NCBI GenBank assembly: GCA_020445765.1
Contig: JAGRFY010000046.1
Coordinates: 1 to 64,000 of the forward strand
Direction of reading: 5' to 3'
Source of the DNA: Rhodocyclaceae bacterium
GTDB lineage: Bacteria > Pseudomonadota > Gammaproteobacteria > Burkholderiales > Rhodocyclaceae
DNA length: 64,000 nt
Shown here: positions 48,625-57,505 of the stretch, one piece after another
How positions within the stretch are numbered: position 1 is the stretch's first letter
Layout: each line of letters opens with the position of its first letter
The notes under the pieces: generated by a model
The model's input: the letters and a program-made list of their open reading frames with translations, nothing else
What the model was told of the DNA's origin: nothing
The model's database searches: none
Made by a program: the position numbers and the translations under genes

Positions 48625-49962
48625 TCAGCTCTCCCGAGTCACGATTTCGCCGCGCAGGCTGTGGGGCAATGCCGCGGTGATCGTCACGTCGACGAAACGA
48701 CCCGCCAGGCGCGGCTGACCGGGAAAGTTCACCACCCGGTTGTTGTCGGTCCGCCCAGCCAGTTCGTTCGCGTCCTTCTTCGACGGCCCCTCCACCAGCA
48801 CCCGCTGTACCGACCCGACCATCGCCGCCGAGATCACCGCCGCCTGATCCTCGATACGCTTCTGCAACCGGGCCAGGCGTGCGAGCTTGACCGCCTGCGG
48901 CGTATCGTCGGCGAGATCGGCCGCCGGCGTGCCGGGCCGCGCACTATAGACGAAGCTGAACGAGGTATCGAAGCCGACATCGTCGATCAGCCGCATCGTC
49001 GCCTCGAAGTCGGCCTCGGTCTCGCCGGGAAAGCCGACGATGAAATCCGACGACAGCGACAGATCGGGCCGTGCCGCCTTCAGGCGTCGCGCCAGCGACT
49101 TGTATTCGAGCACGGTATAGCCGCGCTTCATCGCCGCCAGCACCCGGTCCGAGCCAGCCTGCACCGGCAAGTGCAGGTGCGACACCAGTTTCGGCAGCCG
49201 GACATAGGCCTCGACTACCCGCGGCGTCATCTCCCGCGGGTGCGACGTGGTATAGCGCAGGCGTTCGATGCCGGGCACGTCGTGCACACACTCGAGCAGA
49301 AACGCGAAATCCGCCGTCTCTTCACTGCCCGGCGCCATCGGCGCGCGCCAGGCATTGACGTTCTGTCCGAGCAAGGTGATCTCCTTGACGCCCTGGGCAG
49401 CCAGCCCGGCGACTTCGGCCAGCACGTCCTCGAGCGGCCGATAGATCTCGTCGCCACGGGTGTAGGGCACGATGCAGAAGCTGCAATACTTGCTGCAGCC
49501 TTCCATGATCGAGACAAAGGCGCTTGCGCCCTCGACCCGCGCCGGCGGCAGGTGGTCGAACTTCTCGATCTCCGGGAAACTGATGTCCACCTGTGCGCGC
49601 CCCGAACGACGCCGCTCGTCGATCAGTTGCGGCAGCCGGTGCAAGGTCTGCGGGCCGAACACCAGATCCACGTAGGGCGCCCTGGCGACGATCGCCGCGC
49701 CCTCCTGGCTCGCGACGCAGCCGCCGACGCCGATGATCAGCCCGGGCTTGCTACGCTTCAGGTGCTTGACCCGGCCGAGGTCGTGGAACACCTTCTCCTG
49801 CGCCTTCTCGCGCACCGAGCAAGTGTTGAACAGGATCACGTCGGCGTCCTCGGGATTGTCGGTGGTCTCGAGCGCCTCGCTCGACCCCAGCACGTCCGCC
49901 ATCTTGTCCGAGTCGTACTCGTTCATCTGGCAACCGAAGGTGCGTATGTACAGTTTCTTCAT
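48625..49962 (-). CDS. miaB: tRNA-2-methylthio-N6-dimethylallyladenosine synthase
   Basis: 445 residues. A radical-SAM methylthiotransferase acting at A37 of tRNAs that read UNN codons. The N-terminal MTTase domain has its Fe-S Cys residues ([31 protein letters not shown]), the radical-SAM triad is in [17 protein letters not shown], and a C-terminal TRAM domain follows. It is first of the operon miaB-ybeZ-ybeY-corC-lnt; its promoter lies in 49963-50150, a gap with no gene. Confidence 0.97.
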   Translation of the reverse strand: MKKLYIRTFGCQMNEYDSDKMADVLGSSEALETTDNPEDADVILFNTCSVREKAQEKVFHDLGRVKHLKRSKPGLIIGVGGCVASQEGAAIVARAPYVDLVFGPQTLHRLPQLIDERRRSGRAQVDISFPEIEKFDHLPPARVEGASAFVSIMEGCSKYCSFCIVPYTRGDEIYRPLEDVLAEVAGLAAQGVKEITLLGQNVNAWRAPMAPGSEETADFAFLLECVHDVPGIERLRYTTSHPREMTPRVVEAYVRLPKLVSHLHLPVQAGSDRVLAAMKRGYTVLEYKSLARRLKAARPDLSLSSDFIVGFPGETEADFEATMRLIDDVGFDTSFSFVYSARPGTPAADLADDTPQAVKLARLARLQKRIEDQAAVISAAMVGSVQRVLVEGPSKKDANELAGRTDNNRVVNFPGQPRLAGRFVDVTITAALPHSLRGEIVTRES

Positions 49963-50153
49963 CGATCGACCCGTGCCGTTACGGCCCCGCCTGCGCTCGC
50001 CCCGGCCCCCGCGGGTGCGGGCTGCCGTCGACGGAAAAAGCGCGAATACTCATCCAATGGACGCCGTAAGTCAATGCAAGTTTCTGATATTCCAACAATT
50101 ACCCGTTCACGCCCGAGCCCGGCCCGGCGTCGACGGAGACATGGCGCAGGCGC

Positions 50154-50181
50154 TTGACCATGCGCGAGCCCAGACGCTATT
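50154..50181 (+). promoter_or_regulatory. Promoter of the tRNA-Met gene
   Basis: TTGACC (50154-50159), 16-bp spacer, TATTAT (50176-50181), 12 bp before the tRNA 5' end. Confidence 0.75.
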
Positions 50182-50193
50182 ATCGCCGGCTTC

Positions 50194-50267
50194 GTGGTGA
50201 TGTAGCTCAGACGGTTAGAGCGATGGATTCATAACCCATAGGTCGGCGGTTCGATTCCGCCCATCAC
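50194..50267 (+). tRNA. tRNA-Met (anticodon CAT), prophage integration site
   Basis: Cloverleaf: acceptor GGTGATG/CATCACC, D stem GCTC/GAGC, anticodon loop TTCATAA (CAT at 50228-50230), T stem GGCGG/CCGCC with TTCGATT loop, discriminator A. It is an elongator type (the initiator's unpaired first base is absent); lysidine-modified tRNA-Ile2 cannot be fully excluded. CCA is not encoded (ACTCC follows). The base pair closing the anticodon stem is an A-C mismatch (50225/50233). An integrase lies immediately downstream in the same direction, so the 3' part is the probable attL core. Confidence 0.93.
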
Positions 50268-50281
50268 CACTCCGAACTCGG

Positions 50282-50316
50282 AAGCCGTTGATCCTCAAGG
50301 ATCAGCGGCTTTTTTC
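50282..50316 (+). terminator. Rho-independent terminator after tRNA-Met
   Basis: A 14-bp stem with one G-T pair (AAGCCGTTGATCCT / AGGATCAGCGGCTT), 2-base loop, running into TTTTTT. Since the left attachment core probably lies in the tRNA, this terminator may be phage-supplied. Confidence 0.92.
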
Positions 50317-50331
50317 TTGCCCTGGACGCTG

Positions 50332-50357
50332 CAGGTGCCATACACAGGTGCCATACA
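50332..50357 (+). repeat. Tandem 13-bp direct repeat abutting the integrase start
   Basis: Two perfect, immediately adjacent copies of CAGGTGCCATACA, the second touching the integrase ATG. AGGTG of the second copy is the only ribosome-site candidate. Possibly an integrase or excisionase arm site or autoregulatory operator. Confidence 0.85.
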
Positions 50358-51773
50358 ATGCCAGGAACCTACCTCGTCCGCTCGCGCCGTAGCTCGATCT
50401 TCTACTTCCGGCGCCGCGTCCCCGACGACCTGCGACCCATCGTCGGCAAAGTCTTCATCCAGCAGACCCTGCACACCAGCGACCGACGCGAGGCTATCAT
50501 CCTCGCCCGCGCCCTCGCGGCGAAGACTGACACCATCTTCCGAGACCTCCGCACGATGAAGAAGCAGCGACCCGCGCAGCAGACGACACCAGCGACCGGC
50601 TCTCACTTCGACTACATCATGGAGATCGACCTGAGCGACAGCGGGCGCCCCAAGTCAATCAAGGTGCAGGCCGAGCCTCACGAGCAAGAGGCGGTGAATT
50701 CCGCCATCGCGACCGCGCTGCAGAACCTGCCCGGCGCACCCGCCGAGGACGACACCCATGCAGAACCCAAGAGCAAGGGCGGCATCACCATCATGCAGGC
50801 GTGGGAGGGCTTGAAGGCCGAGAAGGTCGCCGGGGGAAAGTGGAAAGACGGCAACGACACCGCCAAGTACGACTATCTTCCGCACATTCGCGCCATGGTC
50901 GAGTCGATCGGCGGCGACAAACCCATCGCCGATGTCACCGCAGACGAGATCATCGCGTTCCAGACCCTGGTCACAAGCGACCGCAAAGGCGGATCACCAC
51001 GCAATCGCGAAAAGCGCCTTCAACGGGCCGGCGCGGTATTCCGCTGGGCAAAGACGAAGCGCCACATCCCCGACCCGTTCGCGGAGTTGTTCAAGTACGA
51101 AGGCAAGATCGAGGAGAACTTCTACGCGAAATTCGAGGCGGCAGACCTGAAGACCCTGTTCGAGTCGAACCTGTACCGGAACCACGAGTACAAGACCCCT
51201 TGGCAATACTGGTTGCCGGTCCTGGCACTTCACACCGGCGCCCGCCTGAACGAACTGTGCCAGCTGACGACGACGGACATCGGCGAGCACGACGGCGTGC
51301 CGACCATCAGTATCCTCGACGAGGAAGAAGGCAAGCGGCTCAAGACGACCGCATCGCGCCGCATCATCCCGATTCACTCGAAGCTGATCGAACTGGGCTT
51401 TCTCGACTTCGTGGCAGGGTGCCCCGCTGGCCGTCTATTCCCCGACCTGCCCGAGAGCAACAACCGCGCGGGCGACTACAGCAAGGAACCCGGCCGCTGG
51501 TTCACCGCCTATCGCCGGTCGGTCGGCGTAGGGTCAGACAAGGGGCGAAGCAACAAGACGTTCCACAGCTTCCGCGGCACGCTGATCAGCGCGCTACGCA
51601 AGGCCAACGTGCCCAAGGACCGCCGGACCCGCCTCGCCGGCCACGAGTACGACGACACCCAGGACCGCCACTACACCGGCGGCGACGCGCTGACGATGTT
51701 CGAATTCAAGACGCTGCAGGCGGACATCGAGAGCGCGAAGTTCGACGTCGAGATCGAGAAGTATGCAGGCTAG
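50358..51773 (+). CDS. int: Phage tyrosine integrase
   Basis: 471 residues. Site-specific recombinase that inserted the element at the tRNA gene. The N-terminal YLVRSRRSSIFYFRRRVPDDL is typical of one integrase subfamily; there is a SAM-like core-binding domain (about 145-245) and a catalytic domain with Arg in HTGARLNEL (about 295), HSFRGT (about 403-406), His in LAGHEY and the probable nucleophile Tyr in RHYTGGD (about 440). ATG at 50358 gives the conserved N-terminus. All landmarks are intact, so it is probably functional. Confidence 0.95.
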   Translation: MPGTYLVRSRRSSIFYFRRRVPDDLRPIVGKVFIQQTLHTSDRREAIILARALAAKTDTIFRDLRTMKKQRPAQQTTPATGSHFDYIMEIDLSDSGRPKSIKVQAEPHEQEAVNSAIATALQNLPGAPAEDDTHAEPKSKGGITIMQAWEGLKAEKVAGGKWKDGNDTAKYDYLPHIRAMVESIGGDKPIADVTADEIIAFQTLVTSDRKGGSPRNREKRLQRAGAVFRWAKTKRHIPDPFAELFKYEGKIEENFYAKFEAADLKTLFESNLYRNHEYKTPWQYWLPVLALHTGARLNELCQLTTTDIGEHDGVPTISILDEEEGKRLKTTASRRIIPIHSKLIELGFLDFVAGCPAGRLFPDLPESNNRAGDYSKEPGRWFTAYRRSVGVGSDKGRSNKTFHSFRGTLISALRKANVPKDRRTRLAGHEYDDTQDRHYTGGDALTMFEFKTLQADIESAKFDVEIEKYAG

Positions 51774-52148
51774 CGAGCGCGCCGGCCGCGGAGGCAGACC
51801 GGTTCGGAGCCGCCACCTACCGACCGACGCCCCTTGACAATAAGTAAGAGATCAGGCCGGGGCAGATCATCGCTCGCACTGTACGGGCGAACACCACTAC
51901 ATGTAGTATCCGCCCCAAGAGAAACGCGCGACGGCATCTCTAACCCATTGATTTTTAAAGCCGGAAAATCTTTGCTTTTGCAGGAATGCAGGAGTAATCT
52001 GTATCCCAGCGTGAGAAGGCCCAAGCGCATTTCGCACTTGGGCCTTGAAAGAGCGGCGTCGAAACACAACCCTTGTGTGAGAACTTGGATTATGTGTTTC
52101 CCGTCGGTCTCTGCGCAACCACTGTTACTATTTTCCGGAGAAATACCA
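51774..52148 (+). other. Structured, probably non-coding region after the integrase
   Basis: 375 bp without a convincing gene, more AT-rich than the flanks. It holds a 12-bp palindrome ACTACATGTAGT (51896-51907), a hairpin with perfect 10-bp arms AAGGCCCAAG/CTTGGGCCTT (52016-52046) and a small hairpin ACACAA-CCC-TTGTGT (52064-52078). An isolated TTGACA is at 51835-51840. An open frame crosses it, but its peptide resembles nothing and has no ribosome site before 52149. Confidence 0.55.
52016..52046 (+). repeat. 10-bp inverted repeat (hairpin)
   Basis: AAGGCCCAAG (52016-52025) and CTTGGGCCTT (52037-52046), 11-base loop. No T-run follows; it could end int transcripts or be part of a small RNA. 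Confidence 0.8.
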
Positions 52149-52304
52149 ATGAGTACCAATGAGTACCAAAGCGCAATCGACGGCGACTACATCTGTCGCG
52201 CACGGCGGGTAGACAGCGGGGAGTTTGCCCCGTTGAGCTACCTTAAGCAGCATCCGACGCTTGTCGTGGCGGAGTATTACCCTCGCGCGAAGAGGCTGCC
52301 CTAA
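52149..52304 (+). CDS. Small hypothetical phage protein
   Basis: 51 residues, MSTNEYQSAIDG at the start and LSYLKQHPTLVVAEYYPRAK near the end. Not recognised. The ATG at 52149 has CGGAG 8 bases upstream; a second in-frame-looking ATG 10 bp later belongs to a direct repeat (two copies of ATGAGTACCA) but is out of frame. A terminator follows 27 bp downstream, so it appears to be a single-gene unit. No signal peptide or membrane helix. Confidence 0.6.
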   Translation: MSTNEYQSAIDGDYICRARRVDSGEFAPLSYLKQHPTLVVAEYYPRAKRLP

Positions 52305-52331
52305 CATTCCGCCAGGGAAGTAAGTGCCCGA

Positions 52332-52356
52332 AGCCCGGCCCAGCGCCGGGCTTTTT
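52332..52356 (+). terminator. Rho-independent terminator
   Basis: AGCCCGGC-CCAGC-GCCGGGCT followed by TTTTT. It separates the 51-residue ORF from the packaging genes. Confidence 0.93.
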
Positions 52357-52463
52357 CATTCCTGGTTCACAAAATCTACCGTTCGTCAACCTTATATGGC
52401 AAATCTATCGCTTTTCTGATATAGTCGCATTTGAATTAATCGTTGACCACAGGCATATAGGAC
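52357..52463 (+). promoter_or_regulatory. AT-rich promoter region of the phage packaging operon
   Basis: About 105 bp, markedly AT-rich against its surroundings. TATAGT (52420-52425) is a candidate -10 with ATGGCA 18 bp upstream as a weak -35. It precedes the HNH gene, from which genes run almost without gaps to 63699, so the late operon probably starts here. Confidence 0.45.
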
Positions 52464-52757
52464 GTGAGCAACCCATACGGGCAAAGGTGGCGGAAGGCAC
52501 GGCGGGAGCACCTTCGGGCGCACCCGCTGTGCATCTTCTGCCAGCAGCAGGGGCACACCACCCCCGCGACTGTCGTGGATCACATCACGCCCCACCGTGG
52601 CGACATGAAGCTGTTTTGGAACCGCCGCAACTGGCAATCCCTGTGCGAGACCTGCCACAACGCGGCCAAGCAGGCACTGGAGCGCTCCGGCCACTTTCGA
52701 GGTTCCGACCTCGCCGGCCAGCCCCTCGACCCTGGTCACCATTGGAACGCAGCATGA
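52464..52757 (+). CDS. HNH endonuclease, phage packaging-associated
   Basis: 97 residues. CIFCQQQG and CETCHNAAK give the two zinc CxxC pairs, TVVDHITPHRGD the HNH His pair, and WNRRNWQSLC the Asn region. Such small HNH nucleases encoded next to terminase genes assist genome cleavage during packaging in cos-type phages. It starts with GTG at 52464 and overlaps the next gene by ATGA. The full start MSNPYGQRWRKARREHLRAH matches this subfamily. Confidence 0.92.
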   Translation: MSNPYGQRWRKARREHLRAHPLCIFCQQQGHTTPATVVDHITPHRGDMKLFWNRRNWQSLCETCHNAAKQALERSGHFRGSDLAGQPLDPGHHWNAA

Positions 52758-53038
52758 TTGCCCAACAGATCGCCGACATTTTCGCCATTGCCACCAGCCC
52801 GCAAGCGATCGCGGACGCAAAGGCACGCGCGCAAGCTGCCGGCATCGCGACCTTCCCTGACGCAGACCCGGCACTCGTGGCCATCTTCACCGCCGACCGC
52901 TTCAAGCGCGAAGCCGAAGAAGCCACCCGCGCCCTGCTCATGATCGCCAACGCTGAAAAAGGACTGCCGGTACATCCCCCGCAGGACGCGCTGACGATCA
53001 CGACAACCGTCACAGTCGTCGAACGACCACCACACTGA
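52754..53038 (+). CDS. Hypothetical phage protein
   Basis: 94 residues, coupled to the HNH gene by ATGA. Helical and Ala-rich in the first two thirds (IATSPQAIADAKARAQAAGI, FKREAEEATRALLMIANAEK), then a short Thr-rich strand. No known domain. Position between HNH and terminase suggests a packaging accessory, but this is only inferred from the neighbours. Confidence 0.72.
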   Translation: MIAQQIADIFAIATSPQAIADAKARAQAAGIATFPDADPALVAIFTADRFKREAEEATRALLMIANAEKGLPVHPPQDALTITTTVTVVERPPH

Positions 53039-53048
53039 GCACCAGCCC

Positions 53049-53666
53049 ATGACCGACACCGACGGCGAGTACAAATCGAATCTCAAGCTTCAACAACTCG
53101 CCGCCGAGCTGTCCGCGTTGAACAGCCAGCTGATCGAACTCGGCCTGCCGGACAACGCCCGCATCCTCCGCTTGCGGATGTTTGCCGAATCGAGCCTTGC
53201 CTTCGGCACCGAAGGCGATCGCTACTTCAGCACGCAGCCTGAAGACCTGCCGCGCGGCGTCAATGCGAAGAACTGGTATGTGAACCCGCTACGCTTCGTT
53301 GCCGCCGGATGCGAAGGCGACTTCGCGACCATCGAAGAGGCGCACACCGCCTTCAAGGTGAAGGACGTCGAACTCAAGGGACAGCGATCGAAGTTCTACG
53401 CAGAAGTCATGGAGCAGCAGAAGGACACGCAGCCGGAACTGTTCGACGTGTTCGCCACCCTCGCCCGCTCGACCAACACCCCGCGCCACCTGCAGGACGC
53501 GTTCATCGAAATCGCTGGATGCTTCCGGTCTGGTCATGACGCGCGAGTGAATGACCAGACGGTGACGAGCGAGGACCAGACACCGGGGGATGTCGCGAAG
53601 ATCGAAAACGTTGCGCATTGTGAAACGCACCCCCAGTCGTCTTTTCGCGCTAACCCCGTTTTTTGA
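53049..53666 (+). CDS. Hypothetical phage protein
   Basis: 205 residues, mainly charged and helical (LKLQQLAAELSALNSQLIEL, DVELKGQRSKFYAEVMEQQK). Not recognised. No signal peptide, membrane helix or nucleotide-binding motif. It begins 10 bp after the previous gene and precedes the small terminase by 31 bp. The C-terminal 45 residues look disordered. Confidence 0.75.
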   Translation: MTDTDGEYKSNLKLQQLAAELSALNSQLIELGLPDNARILRLRMFAESSLAFGTEGDRYFSTQPEDLPRGVNAKNWYVNPLRFVAAGCEGDFATIEEAHTAFKVKDVELKGQRSKFYAEVMEQQKDTQPELFDVFATLARSTNTPRHLQDAFIEIAGCFRSGHDARVNDQTVTSEDQTPGDVAKIENVAHCETHPQSSFRANPVF

Positions 53667-53697
53667 CTTTTAGTTCGATACTTCTCGAAGCATCGAA

Positions 53698-54177
53698 ATG
53701 ACTCGCAAGCGCTCCGACAGCATCGCGTACCAGCAGGAAGTCGCCAGCAAGCTGGCCGATTCCCTGCCGACGCCGCCGATGCTGCTCAGTGACCGCGCCA
53801 TGGTCTTCTGGCCCATCGTGATCGAGTCGAAGCGCCGTGACGCCTGGACCGGTGCGGATCTGACGTTCGCCTGCATGCTCTGCCGTGACCTCGCCGCCAT
53901 TGCCGAACTGCTGACCGTGATGGCCGATCACCGGCCGATCTATAAGGACGACAAGGGCGTCATCCGCGCACACCCGGCCGAGAAGGCTTTGGGCGACCTG
54001 ATTGCCCGAGCGCAGAGCATCGCCCGGCACGTCCAGGTTCACGCACGCGCCACCAATGGCCCCGCCCGCGAGCAGCAGGGCAAGAACCAGTTGGAGCGCG
54101 ACCTCGCGAGCAGCATCCTCGGCGCCGACGATGACTTGGCCGATCTGTTCGCCCGACCCGGGGTGACGCTGCAGTGA
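53698..54177 (+). CDS. Phage terminase small subunit, P27 family
   Basis: 159 residues. DNA-recognition subunit of the packaging motor. The layout fits P27-family small terminases: an N-terminal segment (PTPPMLLSDRAMVFWPIVIE), a helical core (WTGADLTFACMLCRDLAAIAEL) and a polar tail. It overlaps the large terminase start by 4 bp, the usual arrangement. Confidence 0.88.
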   Translation: MTRKRSDSIAYQQEVASKLADSLPTPPMLLSDRAMVFWPIVIESKRRDAWTGADLTFACMLCRDLAAIAELLTVMADHRPIYKDDKGVIRAHPAEKALGDLIARAQSIARHVQVHARATNGPAREQQGKNQLERDLASSILGADDDLADLFARPGVTLQ

Positions 54178-55676
54178 CCCGAGCCGAGCGCGTCATCCAG
54201 TTCATCGAGAAGGTCTGCCGGGTGCCCGAGGGCGCCTTGGTGGGCGAGCCGATGCGGCTCGCTGAGTTCCAGCGTGACTTCATCACCGCGGTCTATGACA
54301 ACGAGGCGGGCACCCGTCGTGCCTTCTTGAGCATCGCCCGCAAGAACGGCAAGACCGGCCTCATCGCCGCCCTGCTGCTGGTCCATCTCGTTGGACCCGA
54401 AGCCCGCCAGAACAGCCAGATCGTCAGCGGTGCCATGAGCCGGGAGCAGGCCGGCATCGTCTTCAACCTCGCGTCGAAGATGGTCGAACTGTCGCCCCAG
54501 CTGGCAACCCGAGTACAGGCCAAGGCGAGCACCAAGGAGCTGTTTGGCGTCGGCATCAATACCCACTACCGGGCACTGGCAGCAGAAGGCAAGACCGCGC
54601 ACGGGCTGAGTCCGATCCTCGCGATCCTCGACGAAGTCGGGCAGGTACAGGGTCCGAAGAACGCCTTCGTGGATGCCATCACCACATCGCAGGGTGCCCA
54701 TGAAGCCCCCTTGCTTATCGCCATCAGCACGCAGGCAGCGAGCGACGCCGACCTCTTGTCGGTCTGGCTCGATGATGCAGCCAAGTCGGGTGATCCGCGC
54801 ATCGTCAGCCACGTCTATGCAGCGCCGGCAGACTGCGAGTTGGACGATCCGGAAGCATGGTCAGCGGCGAACCCCGCGCTTGGCACATTCCGCAGTCTGC
54901 CCGACGTCGAACAGCAGGCGGCCGAAGCCAAGCGCATGCCCAGCGCGGAAGCGACCTTCCGCAATCTATGCCTGAACCAGCGTGTCGCGGTGACGAACCC
55001 GTTCATGTCAAAGGCCACCTGGGATGCCTGCAGCGCCGCCCCCGACAGCCTCGACGGCCTGGAAGTGTTCGGCGGTCTCGACCTCAGCCAGCGAACCGAC
55101 CTGACCGCCCTGGTCCTGATCGGCCGGAAGGGCAGCGACTGGCAGGTTCACCCCACCTTCTGGGCACCGGCCGATGGACTGATCAACCGCGCCCGTCGTG
55201 ACCGCGTGCCCTATGACGTGTGGCGCGATCAGGGCTTCTTGCGAACCACGCCGGGCAAGGTTGTGGACCTCGAAGTCGTCGCACGAGACATCGCAAACAT
55301 CACTGACGGCCTCGACCTGCAGGCGCTCGCCTATGACCGCTGGCGCATGCCCGAGCTACAGCGCGAGCTTGACCGCCTCGGCATCGCCCTGCCTCTGGTT
55401 CCTCACGGTCAGGGCTTCAAGGACATGGCGCCCGCCCTCGACCACTGCGAGGCCGAATTCCTGAACGGTCGCGCAGCGCACGGCGGACACCCCGTCTTGA
55501 CCATGAACGCGGCCGGTGCCGTCGTCACCCGCGACCCTGCCGGCAACCGCAAGTTGGACAAGAGCAAGGCCACCGCCCGCATTGACGGGATGGTCGCCCT
55601 CGCGATGGCCTTCGGTGCCGCGATCAATGCAGAGCCGGCCGAGCCCGAGCCGACCTATCAGCTTTTCTTCCTCTGA
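54174..55676 (+). CDS. Phage terminase large subunit
   Basis: 500 residues. Packaging motor with ATPase and nuclease domains. Walker A is the variant SIARKNGKTGL, Walker B LAILDEVGQ, followed by the coupling region LLIAISTQA. The RNase-H-like nuclease starts at VFGGLDLSQRTDLTALVLIG with its metal Asp, with further acidic sites in LAYDRWRMPEL and HCEAEFLNGR. Similar to HK97-like (Terminase_1 family) enzymes. 6 bp before the capsid gene. Confidence 0.95.
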   Translation: MTRAERVIQFIEKVCRVPEGALVGEPMRLAEFQRDFITAVYDNEAGTRRAFLSIARKNGKTGLIAALLLVHLVGPEARQNSQIVSGAMSREQAGIVFNLASKMVELSPQLATRVQAKASTKELFGVGINTHYRALAAEGKTAHGLSPILAILDEVGQVQGPKNAFVDAITTSQGAHEAPLLIAISTQAASDADLLSVWLDDAAKSGDPRIVSHVYAAPADCELDDPEAWSAANPALGTFRSLPDVEQQAAEAKRMPSAEATFRNLCLNQRVAVTNPFMSKATWDACSAAPDSLDGLEVFGGLDLSQRTDLTALVLIGRKGSDWQVHPTFWAPADGLINRARRDRVPYDVWRDQGFLRTTPGKVVDLEVVARDIANITDGLDLQALAYDRWRMPELQRELDRLGIALPLVPHGQGFKDMAPALDHCEAEFLNGRAAHGGHPVLTMNAAGAVVTRDPAGNRKLDKSKATARIDGMVALAMAFGAAINAEPAEPEPTYQLFFL

Positions 55677-55682
55677 GGCCCC

Positions 55683-57458
55683 ATGCAGACCGCATTCAGC
55701 AATCTGACCATCAAGAGCTTCGACGACGACCTCGGAATCATCCGCGGCATCGCCTCGACCCCAGCAACCGACCGCGCCGGCGACATCGTCGAACCCCTCG
55801 GCGCGTCCTTCACCCTGCCGCTGGCCCTGCTTCATGAGCACGACCGGAAGGCACCGCTCGGCTGGGTCACCGACGCCAAGCCCACCCCGGCCGGCGTCGA
55901 GTTCGAGGCGCGCATCGCGAAGGACGCCGACGAATCCATCAGCAAGGTCTGGCGCCTCGTGAAAGCCGGCCTGATCCCGCATGTGTCGGTCGGCTTCAAC
56001 CCGACCGACGCCGAACCGACCGAGACCGGCTACCGGTTCAAGCGCTGGGAGTGGCTGGAGCTGTCATTGACGACCGTTCCCGCCAACACCGGCGCCCGCA
56101 TCACTTCCACGAAATCCAATCACGGAGCACCCCGTATGACCATCGCAGCACAGATCCAGCAGTTCGAAACCAAGCGCGCGGAAGCGCACACCCGCATGAC
56201 CGGCATCATGACCAAAGCCGCCGACGAAGGTCGCGTCCTCGATGAGGCCGAGACCAAGGCTTACGACGCCGCACAGGCGGAAGTCGGCCAGTACGAAGCG
56301 CACATCGGCCGCTTGAAGGCCCTGGAAATCGACCTCGCCAAGAGCGCCCAGCCGGTCGCCATGCCCCATCTGAAGGTCGAGGACAACACCCCCAAGGGCA
56401 CCGACTTCGTGAAGTTCGCGAAGTCCCTCGCACTGTCGAAGGGGAACATTCTCCAGGCCGTCGAGATCGCAAAGCATCAGCAGTACGGCAACCGCGTCCA
56501 GGCCGCGCTGAAAGCCGCGGTTCCGGCCGGCACGACCGATTCGGCCGAGTATGCCGCCCTGGTTGAACCCGCCACGATGGCTTCCGAGTTCATCGATCTG
56601 CTGCGCCCGGCGACCATCGTCGGCAAGCTGACCGGCCTGCGCAAGGTGCCCGCGAACATCCGCATCCCGCGAGCCGCTACCGGCGCTGCTGTCGGCTGGG
56701 TTGGCGAGGCAAAGGCATCGCCCGTGACGAACGCCAGCTTCACCGATCTGGAAGTCGGCAATCACAAGCTTAGCGCCATCGTCGTCATGTCGGAGGAACT
56801 GCTGCGCCGGTCCTCGCCGGATGCCGATTCGCTGCTGCTCAGCCAGATGATCGAGGAAACCTCACGCGCAATCGACGTGGCGTTCATCGATCGAGCATCT
56901 GCCGGTGTCGCCGGTGTGAAGCCCGCTTCGGTCGCCAATGGCGTCGCGCCGGTCGTCGCATCGGGCACCGATGCCGCAGCCATTCGGACTGACGTGAAGG
57001 CGGTCTTCAATTCGATGGTCGCCGCAAACCAGCCCATCAACGGTGCCACCTGGGTCGCCCATCCGTCGACCGCGCTCAACCTCAGCATGATGATCAACGT
57101 TGCTACCGGTCTGCCCGAGTTTCCCGGCGTGACCGCTGACGGCGGTTCCTTCATGGGTCTGCCAATGATCACCAGCACGTCGGTTCCTGGCGAGCCGGTC
57201 GGAGGCTTCGACCTGGTTCTGGTGGTGCAGCCGGAAATCCTCCTCGCGGACGAAGGTGGCCTGCGCGTCGATTCGAGCCGCGAGGCCAGCGTCGAGCTCG
57301 AGGACGCCCCGGTTGGCGATGGTGCCACCCCGGTTGCCACCAGCCTGCAGTCCCTGTGGCAACTCGGCCTCTACGGCGTGAAGACGGTGAAGCCCATCAC
57401 TTGGACCCGTCGTCGTCCGACGGCCGTAGCCGTGATCACTGGCGCCAAGTACGCCTAA
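55683..57458 (+). CDS. Fused HK97-type prohead protease and major capsid protein
   Basis: 591 residues. Residues 1-145 are an HK97-family prohead protease (GIIRGIASTPATDRAGDIV, LLHEHDRK with the candidate His, PHVSVGFNP with the candidate Ser). From 152 a coiled delta/scaffold domain runs to about 225 (QQFETKRAEAHTRM, EVGQYEAHIGRLKALEID), then the HK97-fold major capsid protein (AALVEPATMASEFIDLLRPA, KLSAIVVMSEELLRRSSPD, WVAHPSTALNLSMMINVATG). In most related phages these are two genes. An internal ribosome site and ATG at the junction could also give a separate 440-residue capsid protein. The protease probably removes the delta domain during maturation. Confidence 0.93.
   Translation: MQTAFSNLTIKSFDDDLGIIRGIASTPATDRAGDIVEPLGASFTLPLALLHEHDRKAPLGWVTDAKPTPAGVEFEARIAKDADESISKVWRLVKAGLIPHVSVGFNPTDAEPTETGYRFKRWEWLELSLTTVPANTGARITSTKSNHGAPRMTIAAQIQQFETKRAEAHTRMTGIMTKAADEGRVLDEAETKAYDAAQAEVGQYEAHIGRLKALEIDLAKSAQPVAMPHLKVEDNTPKGTDFVKFAKSLALSKGNILQAVEIAKHQQYGNRVQAALKAAVPAGTTDSAEYAALVEPATMASEFIDLLRPATIVGKLTGLRKVPANIRIPRAATGAAVGWVGEAKASPVTNASFTDLEVGNHKLSAIVVMSEELLRRSSPDADSLLLSQMIEETSRAIDVAFIDRASAGVAGVKPASVANGVAPVVASGTDAAAIRTDVKAVFNSMVAANQPINGATWVAHPSTALNLSMMINVATGLPEFPGVTADGGSFMGLPMITSTSVPGEPVGGFDLVLVVQPEILLADEGGLRVDSSREASVELEDAPVGDGATPVATSLQSLWQLGLYGVKTVKPITWTRRRPTAVAVITGAKYA
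56124..56138 (+). promoter_or_regulatory. Internal ribosome site and in-frame ATG for a separate capsid protein
   Basis: GGAG (56124-56127), 8-base spacer, ATG (56136-56138), in frame at codon 152 of the fusion, exactly at the protease/delta-domain boundary. It would make a 440-residue capsid protein in addition to the fusion. Confidence 0.65.
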
Positions 57459-57505
57459 CGCAAATGGGCAGGGGGCAACCCCTGCCCGCTGATCACAAGG
57501 ACACC

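Noticed and set aside
51835..51880. TTGACA after the integrase as a full promoter
   Set aside because: No -10-like hexamer at 15-19 bp; kept only as a remark.
51834..52304. A 156-codon version of the small phage ORF
   Set aside because: Upstream part has no ribosome site, crosses three hairpins and has odd composition. A good ribosome site precedes the ATG at 52149, so the 51-codon form is preferred.
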